DNA of 64,000 bases. Origin: Nioella aestuarii (GTDB lineage: Bacteria; Pseudomonadota; Alphaproteobacteria; Rhodobacterales; Rhodobacteraceae). The translations under genes and the position numbers were made by a program. The notes below the pieces were generated by a model. It saw nothing but the letters and a program-made list of their open reading frames with translations, had not been told where the DNA came from and made no database searches. Within the stretch, counting starts at the first letter, position 1. Every line of letters begins with the position of its first letter. The stretch is from the NCBI RefSeq assembly GCF_050896395.1, contig NZ_JBPBBA010000007.1, forward strand, positions 68,747-132,746, given 5' to 3'. This document shows positions 52,294-61,402 of the stretch, piece by piece.

Positions 52294-52539
52294 TTTTCCA
52301 AACGCGGCTTGGCCTTTGCGATTTTACTGATCGGGTCTTGCTGGTCTCTTTCGTCCCTGATGGGCTTGCCCCCCTCGTTGAACCCAATCACTCTTTGCCT
52401 TTGATCAGGCGTGCCCCCGCCGCACATGGGGGCACCTGCGGCCTTGGTGGGGGTGGACGCATTTCAGGTCGTGCTCTTTGCCGTTGTCCGCGATATGACC
52501 GGGCTCAACGACTGATCTCTCTGCCAACAGGACCATGCC

Positions 52540-53328
52540 ATGCCCTTCACGCTCGCCACCTGGAACATCAACTCTGTCCGGCTGCGCGCCGATCTGGTGG
52601 CCAAGCTGTTGCGCGAGGAGGGGCCGGATATCCTGTGCTTGCAGGAATGCAAAAGCCCGGTCGACAAGATCCCGGTCGAGATCTTCCAGAACCTTGGCTA
52701 TGGCCACATGGTTGCGCGGGGACAGAAGGGCTATAACGGAGTGGCCATCCTGTCGAAACTGCCAATCGAGGAGGTGGGCAGCCACGATTTCGCCGGGCTC
52801 GGCCACGCGCGCCACATCGCCGGGCGGCTGGAAAACGGGGTGACGATCCACAATTTCTACGTACCCGCCGGGGGCGATGTGCCCGACCGCGAGGTGAACG
52901 AGAAGTTCGGGCAGAAGCTGGATTACCTCGCCGATATGCGGGACTGGGGAAAGTTCGACGCGCCGGAGAAGTCGATTCTTGTCGGTGATCTGAATATCGC
53001 GCCCCGAGAGGATGATGTCTGGAGCCACAAGCAGCTTCTCAAAGTGGTCAGCCACACGCCGGTGGAGGTCGATACGCTCGGCACAGTGATGGAGGCGGGC
53101 AAATGGGTGGACGTGACCCGCGCGGATATCCCTGAAGGTCAGCTCTACAGCTGGTGGTCCTACCGCGCGCGGGATTGGGACGCGGCAGACAAGGGCCGCA
53201 GGCTGGATCATGTCTGGGCGACGCCCGATATCTCCAACGCCGCCCATTCCAGCCGCATCCTGCGGGACGCGCGCGGGTGGGAAAAACCTTCGGACCACGC
53301 GCCGGTGTTTGCGACGTTCGATTTGTGA
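52540..53328 (+). CDS. xthA: Exodeoxyribonuclease III
   Basis: 262 residues of the exonuclease-endonuclease-phosphatase family. TWNINSVRLR holds the first metal-binding Asn, LQECK the catalytic Glu, GDLNIAP the Asp/Asn pair, and LDHVWATPD and SDHAPVFATF the C-terminal Asp and His. It cuts DNA at abasic sites and degrades 3' ends in repair. Length and motifs are complete. A set of three palindromes follows the stop codon. Confidence 0.95.
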   Translation: MPFTLATWNINSVRLRADLVAKLLREEGPDILCLQECKSPVDKIPVEIFQNLGYGHMVARGQKGYNGVAILSKLPIEEVGSHDFAGLGHARHIAGRLENGVTIHNFYVPAGGDVPDREVNEKFGQKLDYLADMRDWGKFDAPEKSILVGDLNIAPREDDVWSHKQLLKVVSHTPVEVDTLGTVMEAGKWVDVTRADIPEGQLYSWWSYRARDWDAADKGRRLDHVWATPDISNAAHSSRILRDARGWEKPSDHAPVFATFDL

Positions 53329-53333
53329 GCGGG

Positions 53334-53400
53334 AAAGGCGCTTGCAAGCGCCTTTTTGAAGGGCCTTCGAAGGCCCTTGAAAGCGGTTTGCAAACCGCTT
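53334..53400. repeat. Three consecutive perfect palindromes between convergent xthA and GDSL hydrolase genes
   Basis: Palindrome 1 (53334-53355, half AAAGGCGCTTG), palindrome 2 (53359-53378, half AAGGGCCTTC) and palindrome 3 (53381-53400, half AAGCGGTTTG) are each perfect over 20-22 bases and separated by only 2-3 bases. Palindrome 1 ends in TTTTT on the plus strand and can terminate xthA. Together they occupy nearly all of the 85-base gap and can act as a bidirectional terminator. Confidence 0.85.
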
Positions 53401-53413
53401 GGTTGCGCCTGGT

Positions 53414-54052
53414 TCAGAGCGTTTCGATCACCTCCGCCAGCGCCGCCCCGAGCACCCGGTGCGTTTCGGGCTGATAGTGGATGCCGTCCTGAGGGCTGAC
53501 CTCGATCACCGATCCGGCGTCGAAGAAGCCCACGCCCCGCGCGGCGGCAAGGGCGCGGTAGCTGTCGGCCAGATGTGGTCCCACGGCCTCGGCCCCCCAG
53601 AACTGATCCCGGATCGGACCGGTTTCCACCACCGGCGGCGGGCAGATAAGCAGGACCTTGAAGCCGCCATGGCGGGTCTGCATCGGCTCTGACAGAGCGA
53701 TATCCAGCAACCCCGCCGCGCCGCCTGTGATCCTGGAAACGGAGGGTGCGAACCGGGTCTTTAGGTCATTCGTTCCCAGCATGATGGTCAGCACATCCAC
53801 CGGCCCGTGGCTTTCCAGCGCGATGCGCAACCCCGACTGCCCGTTCATATGCGCGCCCATGATGGGGTCTTCCAACCCCGTGGTGCGCCCCGGCAAGCCC
53901 TCCTCGACCAGCGACCAATCGGGGCCGAGCGCCGCCGCCGCAATCGTGGGCCAGCGGTCGGCAGGGCCATAGCGCCCATAGAGGCCGGGGGTCACGATCG
54001 GGGGCGTGCCATGGGTGTTGCTGTCGCCGAAGGTCAGAAGGGTCTTTGTCAT
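53414..54052 (-). CDS. SGNH/GDSL-family hydrolase (arylesterase-like)
   Basis: 212 residues. Block I with the nucleophile is LLTFGDSNTHG (GDSN), block II's Gly is in EGLPGRTTG, block III is MLGTNDLK, and block V with the catalytic Asp and His is DGIHY. No signal peptide, so probably cytoplasmic. It would hydrolyse small esters or thioesters. The start at 54052 begins MTKTLLTFGDS; an upstream frame to 54079 adds nothing recognisable. Confidence 0.87.
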   Translation of the reverse strand: MTKTLLTFGDSNTHGTPPIVTPGLYGRYGPADRWPTIAAAALGPDWSLVEEGLPGRTTGLEDPIMGAHMNGQSGLRIALESHGPVDVLTIMLGTNDLKTRFAPSVSRITGGAAGLLDIALSEPMQTRHGGFKVLLICPPPVVETGPIRDQFWGAEAVGPHLADSYRALAAARGVGFFDAGSVIEVSPQDGIHYQPETHRVLGAALAEVIETL

Positions 54053-54180
54053 GGGGCGCTCCACGCTGTTCACCTGCAACGCTATGTCCCGGTCCGGCGC
54101 GCGTCAAAGCCGAAACGACCCCCTTGGCCTTTCCGCCCTCGCGGCCCATATAGGTCATGACAAATGTGAAGGGGGCTTAG

Positions 54181-55104
54181 ATGCTCGAACTCGATGGACT
54201 TCAGCCCGGCCCTGCTGCCGGTGATCTGATCATTGACGGAACCGAAGAAAACTTCATGGCCGCGGTCGTCGAGGCCAGCCAGGAGGTGCCGGTTATCGTA
54301 GATTTCTGGGCCACCTGGTGTGGGCCGTGCAAGACGCTTGGACCGCAGTTGGAGGCCGCCGTCATTGCCGCCAAGGGCAAGGTAAAGATGGTCAAGATCG
54401 ACGTCGATCAGAACCAGCGGCTGGCGCAGGCTTTGGCGCAGCAGGGGCTGCCCTTGCAATCCATTCCGACGGTCGTGGCCTTCTTCGAAGGTCGTCCTGT
54501 CGATATGTTCCAAGGCGCTGTGCCGCAATCCGAGATCAAGGCGTTTGTTGACAAGCTGACTGCCCTGACCGGCGATGGCGGCCTTGGCGAAGCCGTGGAA
54601 GCCGCAGAGCAGATGCTTGCCGATGGCGAGGCCGCCGACGCAGCCCAGACATTCGCGGCGATCCTTGGCGAAGAGCCTGACCATGCCGGGGCCTATGGCG
54701 GTTTGGTGCGCGCGCATCTGGCGATTGGTGAGATGGACCAGGCGGAAACCCTGCTGGCCAACGCCCCCGAGGCGATTGCCACGTCGCCTGAACTGGAAGC
54801 CGCCCGCGCGCAGTTGGAACTGGCCCGCCAGGCCGCTGATGCGGGTCCGTTGGCTGAGCTGTCGGCAGCAGTCGAGGCAGACCCCGCCAATCATCAGGCC
54901 CGGATCGACTATGCGCAGGCGCTGCATGCCTCAGGCGATGTGGAAGCGGCAGTGGATCAACTGCTCGACCTTTTCCGACGTGACCGGGAATGGAACGAGG
55001 GTGCCGCGAAGGCGCAGCTCTTTACCATTTTCGACGCATTGAAGCCCAATGACCCGGTAGCATTGAAGGGACGGCGCAAGCTTTCGTCTCTTCTGTTTGC
55101 CTGA
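54181..55104 (+). CDS. Thioredoxin-TPR protein, CnoX (YbbN)-like
   Basis: 307 residues. Residues 20-125 form a thioredoxin domain with a complete WCGPC active site at 46-50 and the cis-Pro in SIPTVVAFFEG; residues about 135-305 are helical tetratricopeptide-like repeats (GGLGEAVEAAEQMLADG and YGGLVRAHLAIGEMDQAETL). This is the layout of CnoX, which holds oxidised proteins for GroEL and DnaK. Unlike E. coli CnoX it keeps both active-site cysteines, so it may also be a disulfide reductase. It probably forms an operon with the next two genes. Confidence 0.87.
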   Translation: MLELDGLQPGPAAGDLIIDGTEENFMAAVVEASQEVPVIVDFWATWCGPCKTLGPQLEAAVIAAKGKVKMVKIDVDQNQRLAQALAQQGLPLQSIPTVVAFFEGRPVDMFQGAVPQSEIKAFVDKLTALTGDGGLGEAVEAAEQMLADGEAADAAQTFAAILGEEPDHAGAYGGLVRAHLAIGEMDQAETLLANAPEAIATSPELEAARAQLELARQAADAGPLAELSAAVEADPANHQARIDYAQALHASGDVEAAVDQLLDLFRRDREWNEGAAKAQLFTIFDALKPNDPVALKGRRKLSSLLFA

Positions 55105-55131
55105 TTGGTCTTCCTGCCTACATAGTAGGTC

Positions 55132-55776
55132 ATGATGTCACCGGCTGATCTGCCAGATACGATCCCCTTGTTCCCGCTGCCCGGCGCGCTGCTGCTGCCC
55201 CGGGCGGTGCTTCCGTTGCATATCTTCGAACCGCGCTATCTGGCGATGCTGGAAGATTGCCTGAAGACCCCGCATCGCCTGATTGGCATGGTGCAGCCGC
55301 TGGAAGGCGGCAGTGCCGGTCAATCGCGATTGCACGAAATCGGATGTGCCGGCCGGGTGACGCAGTTTTCGGAAACCGAGGACGGGCGCTATATGATCAC
55401 CCTGTCTGGCATATCGCGGTTTCGTATCCGACGCGAGGTGACGGGGTTCTTGCCCTATGTGAAAGCCGATGTGAGCTGGTCTGACTTTACCCGCGATTTG
55501 GGTAAGGAAGAGGAAGACTCGAATTTCGACCGCGAGGTGTTCCTGAAACTGCTGTCTCGCTATTTCGAGGCAGCGGGACTGCAAACTGATTGGAGCAGCC
55601 TTGAAGAGGCCGATGACGAACTTCTGGTCAATTCTCTGTCCATGCTTTGCCCTTTCAGCCTGGAGGAAAAGCAGGCGCTGCTGGAGGCCCCCCACCTGAC
55701 CGACCGGCGCGAGACGCTGACGGCCCTGATGGAATTCACATGCCGGGGTGGTGGAAACGAGGAGATGATCCAGTGA
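55132..55776 (+). CDS. Lon N-terminal (substrate-binding) domain protein
   Basis: 214 residues: IPLFPLPGALLLPRAVLPLH at the start, then IFEPRYLAMLEDCL, are the signature of the Lon LAN domain. No ATPase or protease part follows. Such free-standing domains are widespread in proteobacteria; they are thought to bind proteins, but the function is not established. Two ATG codons in tandem (55132 and 55135) could start it. The stop overlaps the GTG of the next gene. Confidence 0.85.
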   Translation: MMSPADLPDTIPLFPLPGALLLPRAVLPLHIFEPRYLAMLEDCLKTPHRLIGMVQPLEGGSAGQSRLHEIGCAGRVTQFSETEDGRYMITLSGISRFRIRREVTGFLPYVKADVSWSDFTRDLGKEEEDSNFDREVFLKLLSRYFEAAGLQTDWSSLEEADDELLVNSLSMLCPFSLEEKQALLEAPHLTDRRETLTALMEFTCRGGGNEEMIQ

Positions 55777-55955
55777 ACCGTCCCTCTGTCGTTGACCGCA
55801 AGATGCTGGAGGCGTTGGTCTGTCCGGTCACGCAAGCGCCGCTATCCTATGATGCCGAGGCAGGTGAGCTGATCTCTCGGGCGGCGGGGCTGGCCTTTCC
55901 GATCCGCAACGGCATTCCGATCATGCTGGAAGACGAAGCGCGCAAGCTGGACTGA
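55773..55955 (+). CDS. Trm112-family small protein
   Basis: 60 residues of the Trm112/YcaR family: LEALVCPVTQAPLSYD near the start and LAFPIRNGIPIMLEDEAR near the end. In the family this small protein often partners and stabilises methyltransferases. Only one of the usual zinc-binding cysteines is present. The GTG start overlaps the Lon-domain gene (GTGA); GGAGATGATC lies upstream. Third gene of the thioredoxin operon. Confidence 0.85.
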   Translation: MNRPSVVDRKMLEALVCPVTQAPLSYDAEAGELISRAAGLAFPIRNGIPIMLEDEARKLD

Positions 55956-55960
55956 GCGTT

Positions 55961-57616
55961 TCAACCGTCGAACGCACCCGCCTTGCGCATGCCTTCCATA
56001 ATCATCTCGGTATGTTCAGGGCGGACATAGGGGTATGTTTCCCGCATATACGCTTCATCAAAACCGGGCTGTGCGTCGCGCAGAAGATCAAGGGATCGGG
56101 CGGCAAGCTCTGTCTCGTCGAAATAACCGAACGTCACGACGCAACGTTGCAATCCACGGGCATAGCCAGGCGCAATGTCGAATAGCCGCTTTGCGGCCTC
56201 GATTGCGCGGTCACGATTGCCGAGGAAAAGTTCGCATGTGGTTATGTCGCCAAGGGCGGCCGCGCGGTTCGGGTGATTGGGGTTCAGGCGGAAAATCAGG
56301 TTCAGGTGTTCCAAGGCTTCCTGAGGACGCCCGAGCCATTCAAGGCCACACCCAAGCGCGTGGCGTGCCAGTGCCGCCGAGGGGTTCAGGCGCACTGACT
56401 CGCTGGCGTGGTGAAGCCCGTTCGAGTAGTTCTGAAGGCCGAATATGTTCGTCAAACCGTTATAGGCATGGGCTTCCCAGCTTTCTGGGTCGATTTCCAA
56501 CGCACGGTTTGTCGAGGCCAACGCTTTTTGAAAACAGGACAGTCGGTCCTCGTACCAGTCCAGAAGGCCCGCCCGAAAATAGATCCGGCCGATCCGGGCA
56601 TGGGCCGGCGCGAAATCGGGGTCGAGCGCCAGGGCGCTTTCCATAAGCTGTTTTTGCTCGAGATTGCTTTCCGGTGTTCCGTACCCCTCACCGCCCTTGC
56701 GGTCGATTTCCTCGGCCTGCGCGACCAGCTGCCATGGCCCGACGGATGCGGGATGAGTCCGTTCGATCCGAACCGCCTCGGCACGGGCAAGCTGCGGTTC
56801 AAGTTGCGCGACGATTGCGCGACTGACGTCTTCCTGGAACTCGAAGATGTCGTCCAGCGTTCCGTCGAATTGCCCGGACCAACGCAGGCGGCCGGTTTCC
56901 GTTTCCGTCAGACTGACCGAAATCCGTATCCGATTGCCAAGACAGCGCAACGTGCCGGTGATGGCGTATCGTGCGTTCACCTCTGCCGCGATGTTGCGCA
57001 TGTCTCCATCTTTGGCGGTTTTCCAGCCGATCGCTTCGGGGCCAATCACCGGAAACCAGCGCCAATAGCTGAGTGTAACCTTGAGATCGTCGATCATGCT
57101 GGCGGCAATGAGGGCGTCGTTCTCATTGGCGGACAGGGCTTCGAAGGCAAAGAGCAGCACCGCGGGTCTCGTGAATATGTCCGGGTGCGTGTCTTCGGAG
57201 GTTGAAGGGGGTGGGTCGGTCGGCTTGGCCATTCTGACGTCGCGCAGCCAGTCTTCGAACCCTTCGGACGCCAGATCAAACCCCTCCAAAAAGGTGCCTT
57301 GACCGGATTGGTCCAGAGCGATCCGTGAACCATCGAGCCAGACCGATTGACGATTTGCATCTATCAGGCCGGCTGGAAGCACTTTCCGCAAGGTCGACAG
57401 TTCCTGCCGAAGAGACGCCCGCGACTGCTCTTCGGAACGGTCGCTCCAAAGCAGGTCTGCAAGGCGGCTTCGTTCTGCCTGCATTCCGCGCTGCTGGCTC
57501 AGATAGGCAAGCAGGGCCTGACCACGCCTCGACAAGCCGTTCACATCACAGCCCTGTGCATCGCTGACACCAAAAGCACCGAAGAGGTGCAGTGTAATCG
57601 CAGTAGCGGAAGTCAT
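55961..57616 (-). CDS. Winged-helix regulator with TolB-like and TPR domains
   Basis: 551 residues. The N-terminus (about 1-105) is an OmpR-type winged helix in the SARP/BTAD style: GLSRRGQALLAYLSQQRG and SRASLRQELSTLRKVLPAG. Residues about 145-285 match the TolB-like nucleotide-cyclase-associated module (LLFAFEALSANENDALIAAS, RYAITGTLRC). Residues about 300-545 are TPR repeats (for example ALEHLNLIFRLNPNHPNRAA). No cyclase domain is present. It is a cytoplasmic regulator without a receiver domain, perhaps sensing through the TPRs. It is divergent from a small DUF1127 gene whose upstream region holds repeated sites. Confidence 0.8.
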   Translation of the reverse strand: MTSATAITLHLFGAFGVSDAQGCDVNGLSRRGQALLAYLSQQRGMQAERSRLADLLWSDRSEEQSRASLRQELSTLRKVLPAGLIDANRQSVWLDGSRIALDQSGQGTFLEGFDLASEGFEDWLRDVRMAKPTDPPPSTSEDTHPDIFTRPAVLLFAFEALSANENDALIAASMIDDLKVTLSYWRWFPVIGPEAIGWKTAKDGDMRNIAAEVNARYAITGTLRCLGNRIRISVSLTETETGRLRWSGQFDGTLDDIFEFQEDVSRAIVAQLEPQLARAEAVRIERTHPASVGPWQLVAQAEEIDRKGGEGYGTPESNLEQKQLMESALALDPDFAPAHARIGRIYFRAGLLDWYEDRLSCFQKALASTNRALEIDPESWEAHAYNGLTNIFGLQNYSNGLHHASESVRLNPSAALARHALGCGLEWLGRPQEALEHLNLIFRLNPNHPNRAAALGDITTCELFLGNRDRAIEAAKRLFDIAPGYARGLQRCVVTFGYFDETELAARSLDLLRDAQPGFDEAYMRETYPYVRPEHTEMIMEGMRKAGAFDG

Positions 57617-57634
57617 CCCGGTGCTGGTTGCCCT

Positions 57635-57707
57635 TTTTTACGAAATAAGTGGCCATTTTTACGGGATTATTACACGAGCTGGCGGGTTTTTCACGGAGGA
57701 TTTCACG
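57635..57707. promoter_or_regulatory. Repeated TTTTTACG/TTTCACG sites between the TPR regulator and the DUF1127 gene
   Basis: TTTTTACG occurs at 57635 and 57656 (21 bases apart, two helical turns); TTTTTCACG occurs at 57687 and ATTTCACG at 57700. All are in the same orientation in a 154-base gap between divergent genes. They look like a row of binding half-sites and may be recognised by the regulator at 55961. Confidence 0.4.
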
Positions 57708-57770
57708 ATTGTCTGACGGGCGTGAGGCAGGTTGGGCTCATCGAAATCAACGCCAAAAGGAAAATTCAAA

Positions 57771-58031
57771 ATGACCAGCCAGATGAACATCACCGCAGAT
57801 ACCGTCATCACCAAAGCCAAGCCGGTACGTGATGCGAAAGGATTTCGAGCGTTTCTGGCCTTCCTGATCGAAAAGGATCGGAACTACCGCGAAGCTCGCA
57901 AGTTGGCAAAGCTGGATGCTGACCGGCTGCGGGATATGGGCATGCCCGGAATTTCGACCAAGGCCGAATTTTATCAGGCGCGCGGCAATGGCCCCGCAGA
58001 CGCAACCCCGATTCCACTGACGGGCTGGTAA
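57771..58031 (+). CDS. Small DUF1127-type protein
   Basis: 86 residues. The central part FLIEKDRNYREARKLAKLDADRLRDMGM has the features of the short DUF1127/YjiS motif, which ends in LxDxGM. DUF1127 proteins in alphaproteobacteria are small, Arg-rich and sometimes involved in RNA turnover or phosphate and carbon stress. The ATG at 57771 has AAAAGGA upstream. It is divergent from the SARP/TPR regulator and may be its target. Confidence in the family is moderate because the motif is short. Confidence 0.7.
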   Translation: MTSQMNITADTVITKAKPVRDAKGFRAFLAFLIEKDRNYREARKLAKLDADRLRDMGMPGISTKAEFYQARGNGPADATPIPLTGW

Positions 58032-58165
58032 TTCTGCTTCCCCGACGCATCCTGCTGGCCTCGCTTTGTCCTTCAGCGAGGCCAGCAGTCATTTGAAACC
58101 CTTGACCATGCTTCCCCTGCACAGGCTAGATGAGGGCAGATTTCAGTTCTCTCAGGACTTTTGCC

Positions 58166-58564
58166 ATGCTTTCCAAGATCCCGTTGCTTGTTATCCCGCT
58201 GATCCTGTTCAATCTCGGGCTGTTTGGCCTGATGGGCGGGGATGACCCGTTCATTCGGTCACTGTTCACCGTCGAGATGATGTCTGGCGGGACATGGACG
58301 ATGACCATCGGCGATGTGATCGTGCTGGTGGCTTTGCTGGTTCTGTTCGTCGAAATCATGAAATCGACGATCACCGGTATGGCGTCGATCATCGACCACC
58401 TTTTGTCGACTGTCGTATTCGTCGTCTATCTTGTGGAGTTCCTGCTGGTGGCGGGGGCGTCCACATCCTTGTTCTTCACGTTGATGGTGATCGCGCTGAT
58501 CGACGTGCTGGCCGGGTTCTCGGTGTCGATCCGATCCGCGGGGCGCGACATCAACATGAACTGA
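58166..58564 (+). CDS. Small four-helix inner-membrane protein
   Basis: 132 residues with about four hydrophobic helices (IPLLVIPLILFNLGLFGLMG, VIVLVALLVLFVEIM, VVFVVYLVEFLLVAGAS and LFFTLMVIALIDVLAGFSVS). No enzymatic motif. The start at 58166 (MLSKIP) is preferred with AGGA at 58154; the frame also begins at 58130 with a hydrophilic extension. Function unknown. Confidence 0.65.
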   Translation: MLSKIPLLVIPLILFNLGLFGLMGGDDPFIRSLFTVEMMSGGTWTMTIGDVIVLVALLVLFVEIMKSTITGMASIIDHLLSTVVFVVYLVEFLLVAGASTSLFFTLMVIALIDVLAGFSVSIRSAGRDINMN

Positions 58565-58582
58565 GCGGAGCAGGCACCGACC

Positions 58583-58762
58583 GGGGTTTCGCCGCCTTTG
58601 GCGTCGACCCGGGGGCGGCCCTCCTCAACCCCCGGCTTACGCCGGAGGCCTCGTCATGCCGCGTTGCCACGGATGTGTTGAGACGAGGCTTGCCTGGTCT
58701 GAACTTGGGGTTTGTGGCCGGGTTGGGATGCCTCCGGCGGGAGTATTTTCACAAGGAGAAAT
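58583..58762. repeat. Dispersed hairpin-rich intergenic repeat, copy 2 (downstream of the UbiH-like gene)
   Basis: Block A (58583-58617) reads GGGTTTCGCCGCCTTTGGCG and then a G-rich run, closely matching 25582-25615. Block B (58738-58762) GGGAGTATTTTCACAAGGAG matches 25638-25663 and abuts the stop of the gene at 58763. Between them about 120 bases contain further hairpins (CGGCTTACGCCG). As in copy 1, block B touches the stop codon of a minus-strand gene. Confidence 0.6.
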
Positions 58763-59980
58763 TCAGAGCGGTTTGCCCTGCAACAGGCGCGGGACATCGC
58801 CGGTCAGGCCGGCGGCTTCGCGGATGAAGCTGCGCCGGGCTGCGGGGAAGGCGTTGATGACACCCATGCCCAGATCGCGGCCCATCCTCAGCAGTGGATT
58901 GTCGTTGGAGAAGAGCTTGTTGATCAGATCGGTGGACGCGGCGAGTGTGGCGGTGTCGAAGCGGCGCCAGCGCTGGTAGCGTTCGAGGACCAGAAGGCTG
59001 GCGATATCCTCGCCCCGTCGTTTGGCGTCCGCCAGCACTTCGGCCAATGCCCCCACATCCCGCAGGCCGAGGTTCAGGCCCTGTCCGGCGATCGGGTGAA
59101 CCCCATGAGCCGCATCCCCCACCAGCGCCAGCCGGTCTGCCACGAAGCGTTCCGAGATGGTCAGGTTCAGCGGGTAGGTGAAACGGTCGCCATCCAAAGT
59201 GATTTCGCCAAGGAAGTCACCGAAGCGGGGGCGCAGGACGTCTAAATATTCCTCATCGCTGAGGGCGTTGATCTCGGCGGCGCGGGCGTGGGTCTCACTC
59301 CAGACAATGGAACATCTGTTTCCGGGCAGGGGCAGGATGGCGAGGGGGCCTGCGGGCATGAAGAACTGATGCGCGATGCCGTGATGGGGCAGCTCGTGGC
59401 GTAGCGAACAGACCAGAGCGGTTTGACCGTAATCCCAGCCCTGCCGCTTGATCCCGGCGCGCGCACCGGTTCCGCTTTGGCGGCCGTCTGCGCCGACCAA
59501 GAGGCGGCCCGATAAGGTGCGGCCATCCTCCAGCGTCACGCTGGCGGGGCCAGAGGTGTTTTGCGCAACGACGCGGGTTCCGGGCAGGTGAGTGATGTTT
59601 GGATCGCTGTCCATCCCGGTCAGCAGGGCGTGGCGCAGGAAGCGGTCTTCCAGCATGTAGCCCATCGGGCCTTCCTCGATCTCGGCATGGTCGAAATGCA
59701 GGAAGAACGGGGCGGGGCCTTCGCCCGCGCGTCCGTCGCTGGCCTTGATCTCCAACATCGGTTGTGCGTTGGCTTTCACGCCGTCCCACACCCCGATGGC
59801 CATCAGCAGTCGCGCAGAGGCAAGCGCCAGTGCATAGGAGCGGCCATCGAACCGGTCATTGTCGCGGGTTTCCAGCGGCAACGCGTCGATCACAGTGCTT
59901 GTCAGGCCCGCCTGGCTAAGGGCCAACGCCAGGCAGGGGCCGTTCAAGCCACCGCCGACGATCAGGATATCCGAGTCCAT
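58763..59980 (-). CDS. UbiH/UbiF/COQ6-family FAD monooxygenase
   Basis: About 405 residues. The FAD motifs are ILIVGGGLNGPCLALAL near the start, a DG motif in LVGADGRQSGTG and GDAAHGVHPIAGQGLNLGL, the signature of ubiquinone-biosynthesis hydroxylases. It should hydroxylate the ubiquinone ring; which position cannot be decided. It fits with ubiE and ubiB elsewhere in the window. The start at 59980 (MDSDILIVGG) has AGGG at good spacing; upstream ATG codons at 59986 and 60022 are less likely. Divergent from the amidase gene. Confidence 0.87.
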   Translation of the reverse strand: MDSDILIVGGGLNGPCLALALSQAGLTSTVIDALPLETRDNDRFDGRSYALALASARLLMAIGVWDGVKANAQPMLEIKASDGRAGEGPAPFFLHFDHAEIEEGPMGYMLEDRFLRHALLTGMDSDPNITHLPGTRVVAQNTSGPASVTLEDGRTLSGRLLVGADGRQSGTGARAGIKRQGWDYGQTALVCSLRHELPHHGIAHQFFMPAGPLAILPLPGNRCSIVWSETHARAAEINALSDEEYLDVLRPRFGDFLGEITLDGDRFTYPLNLTISERFVADRLALVGDAAHGVHPIAGQGLNLGLRDVGALAEVLADAKRRGEDIASLLVLERYQRWRRFDTATLAASTDLINKLFSNDNPLLRMGRDLGMGVINAFPAARRSFIREAAGLTGDVPRLLQGKPL

Positions 59981-60073
59981 TGCCATGCCCTGCAATATGG
60001 GCACACACACGGGATTGTCCATGTGGCATCACCCCGCTAGCGTGGCCCGCGACAACATGGCGGAGGGCGTGAA

Positions 60074-61402
60074 ATGCGGGGCGATTGGCAAACACTCGGG
60101 GTGGCGGATCTGGGCCGCGCAATCGGAGCGGGAGAGATCGACCCGGCCGAGCTGACCGATACGTATCTGGACGCCATCGCGACGCATGAATACGCCGACC
60201 GCATCTATAGCGTGGTGACGGCAGACCGAGCGCGGGCAGAAGCAGCGGCCGCGTCGGAGCGTGCAAGGCTAGGTGTGCGGCGCGGGCTGCTCGATGGGGT
60301 TCCCTTGTCCTGGAAAGATCTGTTCGACAGTGCCGGGGATGAGACGAAATCAGGGTCCGACCTGCTGGCGGGGCGCGTTCCCGATGCCGATTGCGAGGTG
60401 TTGGCCAATGCAACCCGTGCGGGGATGGTCTGTCTTGGCAAGACCCATATGAGCGAGCTGGCCTTCTCTGGTCTTGGCATCAACCCAGTGACCGCGACGC
60501 CGCCCAACATCCACGACCCGGAGCTTGTGCCGGGCGGATCTTCTTCCGGGGCCGCGGCCTCGACGGCTTGGGGGCTGGCCCCCGCGGGGATCGGATCAGA
60601 CACCGGCGGGTCGGTGCGCATTCCGTCTGCATTCAATGATTTGGTGGGGCTCAAGACAACCTCGGGCAGGCTTTCGCTATCTGGTGTTGTGCCGCTTTGC
60701 GAACGGTTTGATACGGTCGGGCCGTTGGCCAAGACGGTGGAAGATTGCGCGCTGCTGTTGGCCGTCATGGAAGGCGGCAAGCCAGCTGATCTGGAGGGGG
60801 CGACCCTGACTGGTCGACGGTTCCTTGTGCTGAAGACATACACGGATGATGTGCGCGAAGATCCTGCTGCGGGTTTTGCGCAGGCCATCGGCCGGATGGC
60901 ACAGGCAGGGGCGCAGATTGACTACGGCACCGTTGACGGGATCGAGGCGGCGATGGACTTGGCTCCGATCCTCTTTACATCCGAGGCCTACGGCACCTGG
61001 AAGCACGCGATTGAGGCCGCGCCAGAAAAGATGTTCCCGCGCATTCTGGATCGCTTTCGGTCGGGTGCGGGTTTTGCCGCCGCCGATTACGTCTCGGCCT
61101 GGCAGTTCCTGACCCATCTGCGCGGCGAATGGGCGGCTCAGGTTGCGGGATATGATGCAGTGTTGCTGCCGACCGCGCCAAACCTGCCGCCTCATGCTGC
61201 GCGCCTGATGGAGGATGACGAATACTATGTCACCGAGAACCTGCTGACCTTGCGCAATACGCGGGTGGGGAACCTTATGGGCTTGTCTGCCCTGACCCTT
61301 CCGACGGGGGTGGCGGGCACCGGTATCATGCTGCTTGGCCAACCCTTCGGTGAGGAGGCCCTGCTGCGGCTTGGCAAGGCAACCGAGGCGGCATTGGCCT
61401 GA
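60074..61402 (+). CDS. Amidase (amidase-signature family)
   Basis: 442 residues. The Ser-cisSer-Lys triad is complete: the Lys in LSWKDLFDS, the cis-Ser in GGSSSGAAAS and the nucleophile in GSDTGGSVRIPSAF. It is of the GatA/AtzF-like family and hydrolyses amides; without gatB/gatC nearby it is probably a catabolic amidase and not the tRNA amidotransferase. GGAGGG precedes the ATG at 60074. Substrate unknown. Confidence 0.88.
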   Translation: MRGDWQTLGVADLGRAIGAGEIDPAELTDTYLDAIATHEYADRIYSVVTADRARAEAAAASERARLGVRRGLLDGVPLSWKDLFDSAGDETKSGSDLLAGRVPDADCEVLANATRAGMVCLGKTHMSELAFSGLGINPVTATPPNIHDPELVPGGSSSGAAASTAWGLAPAGIGSDTGGSVRIPSAFNDLVGLKTTSGRLSLSGVVPLCERFDTVGPLAKTVEDCALLLAVMEGGKPADLEGATLTGRRFLVLKTYTDDVREDPAAGFAQAIGRMAQAGAQIDYGTVDGIEAAMDLAPILFTSEAYGTWKHAIEAAPEKMFPRILDRFRSGAGFAAADYVSAWQFLTHLRGEWAAQVAGYDAVLLPTAPNLPPHAARLMEDDEYYVTENLLTLRNTRVGNLMGLSALTLPTGVAGTGIMLLGQPFGEEALLRLGKATEAALA

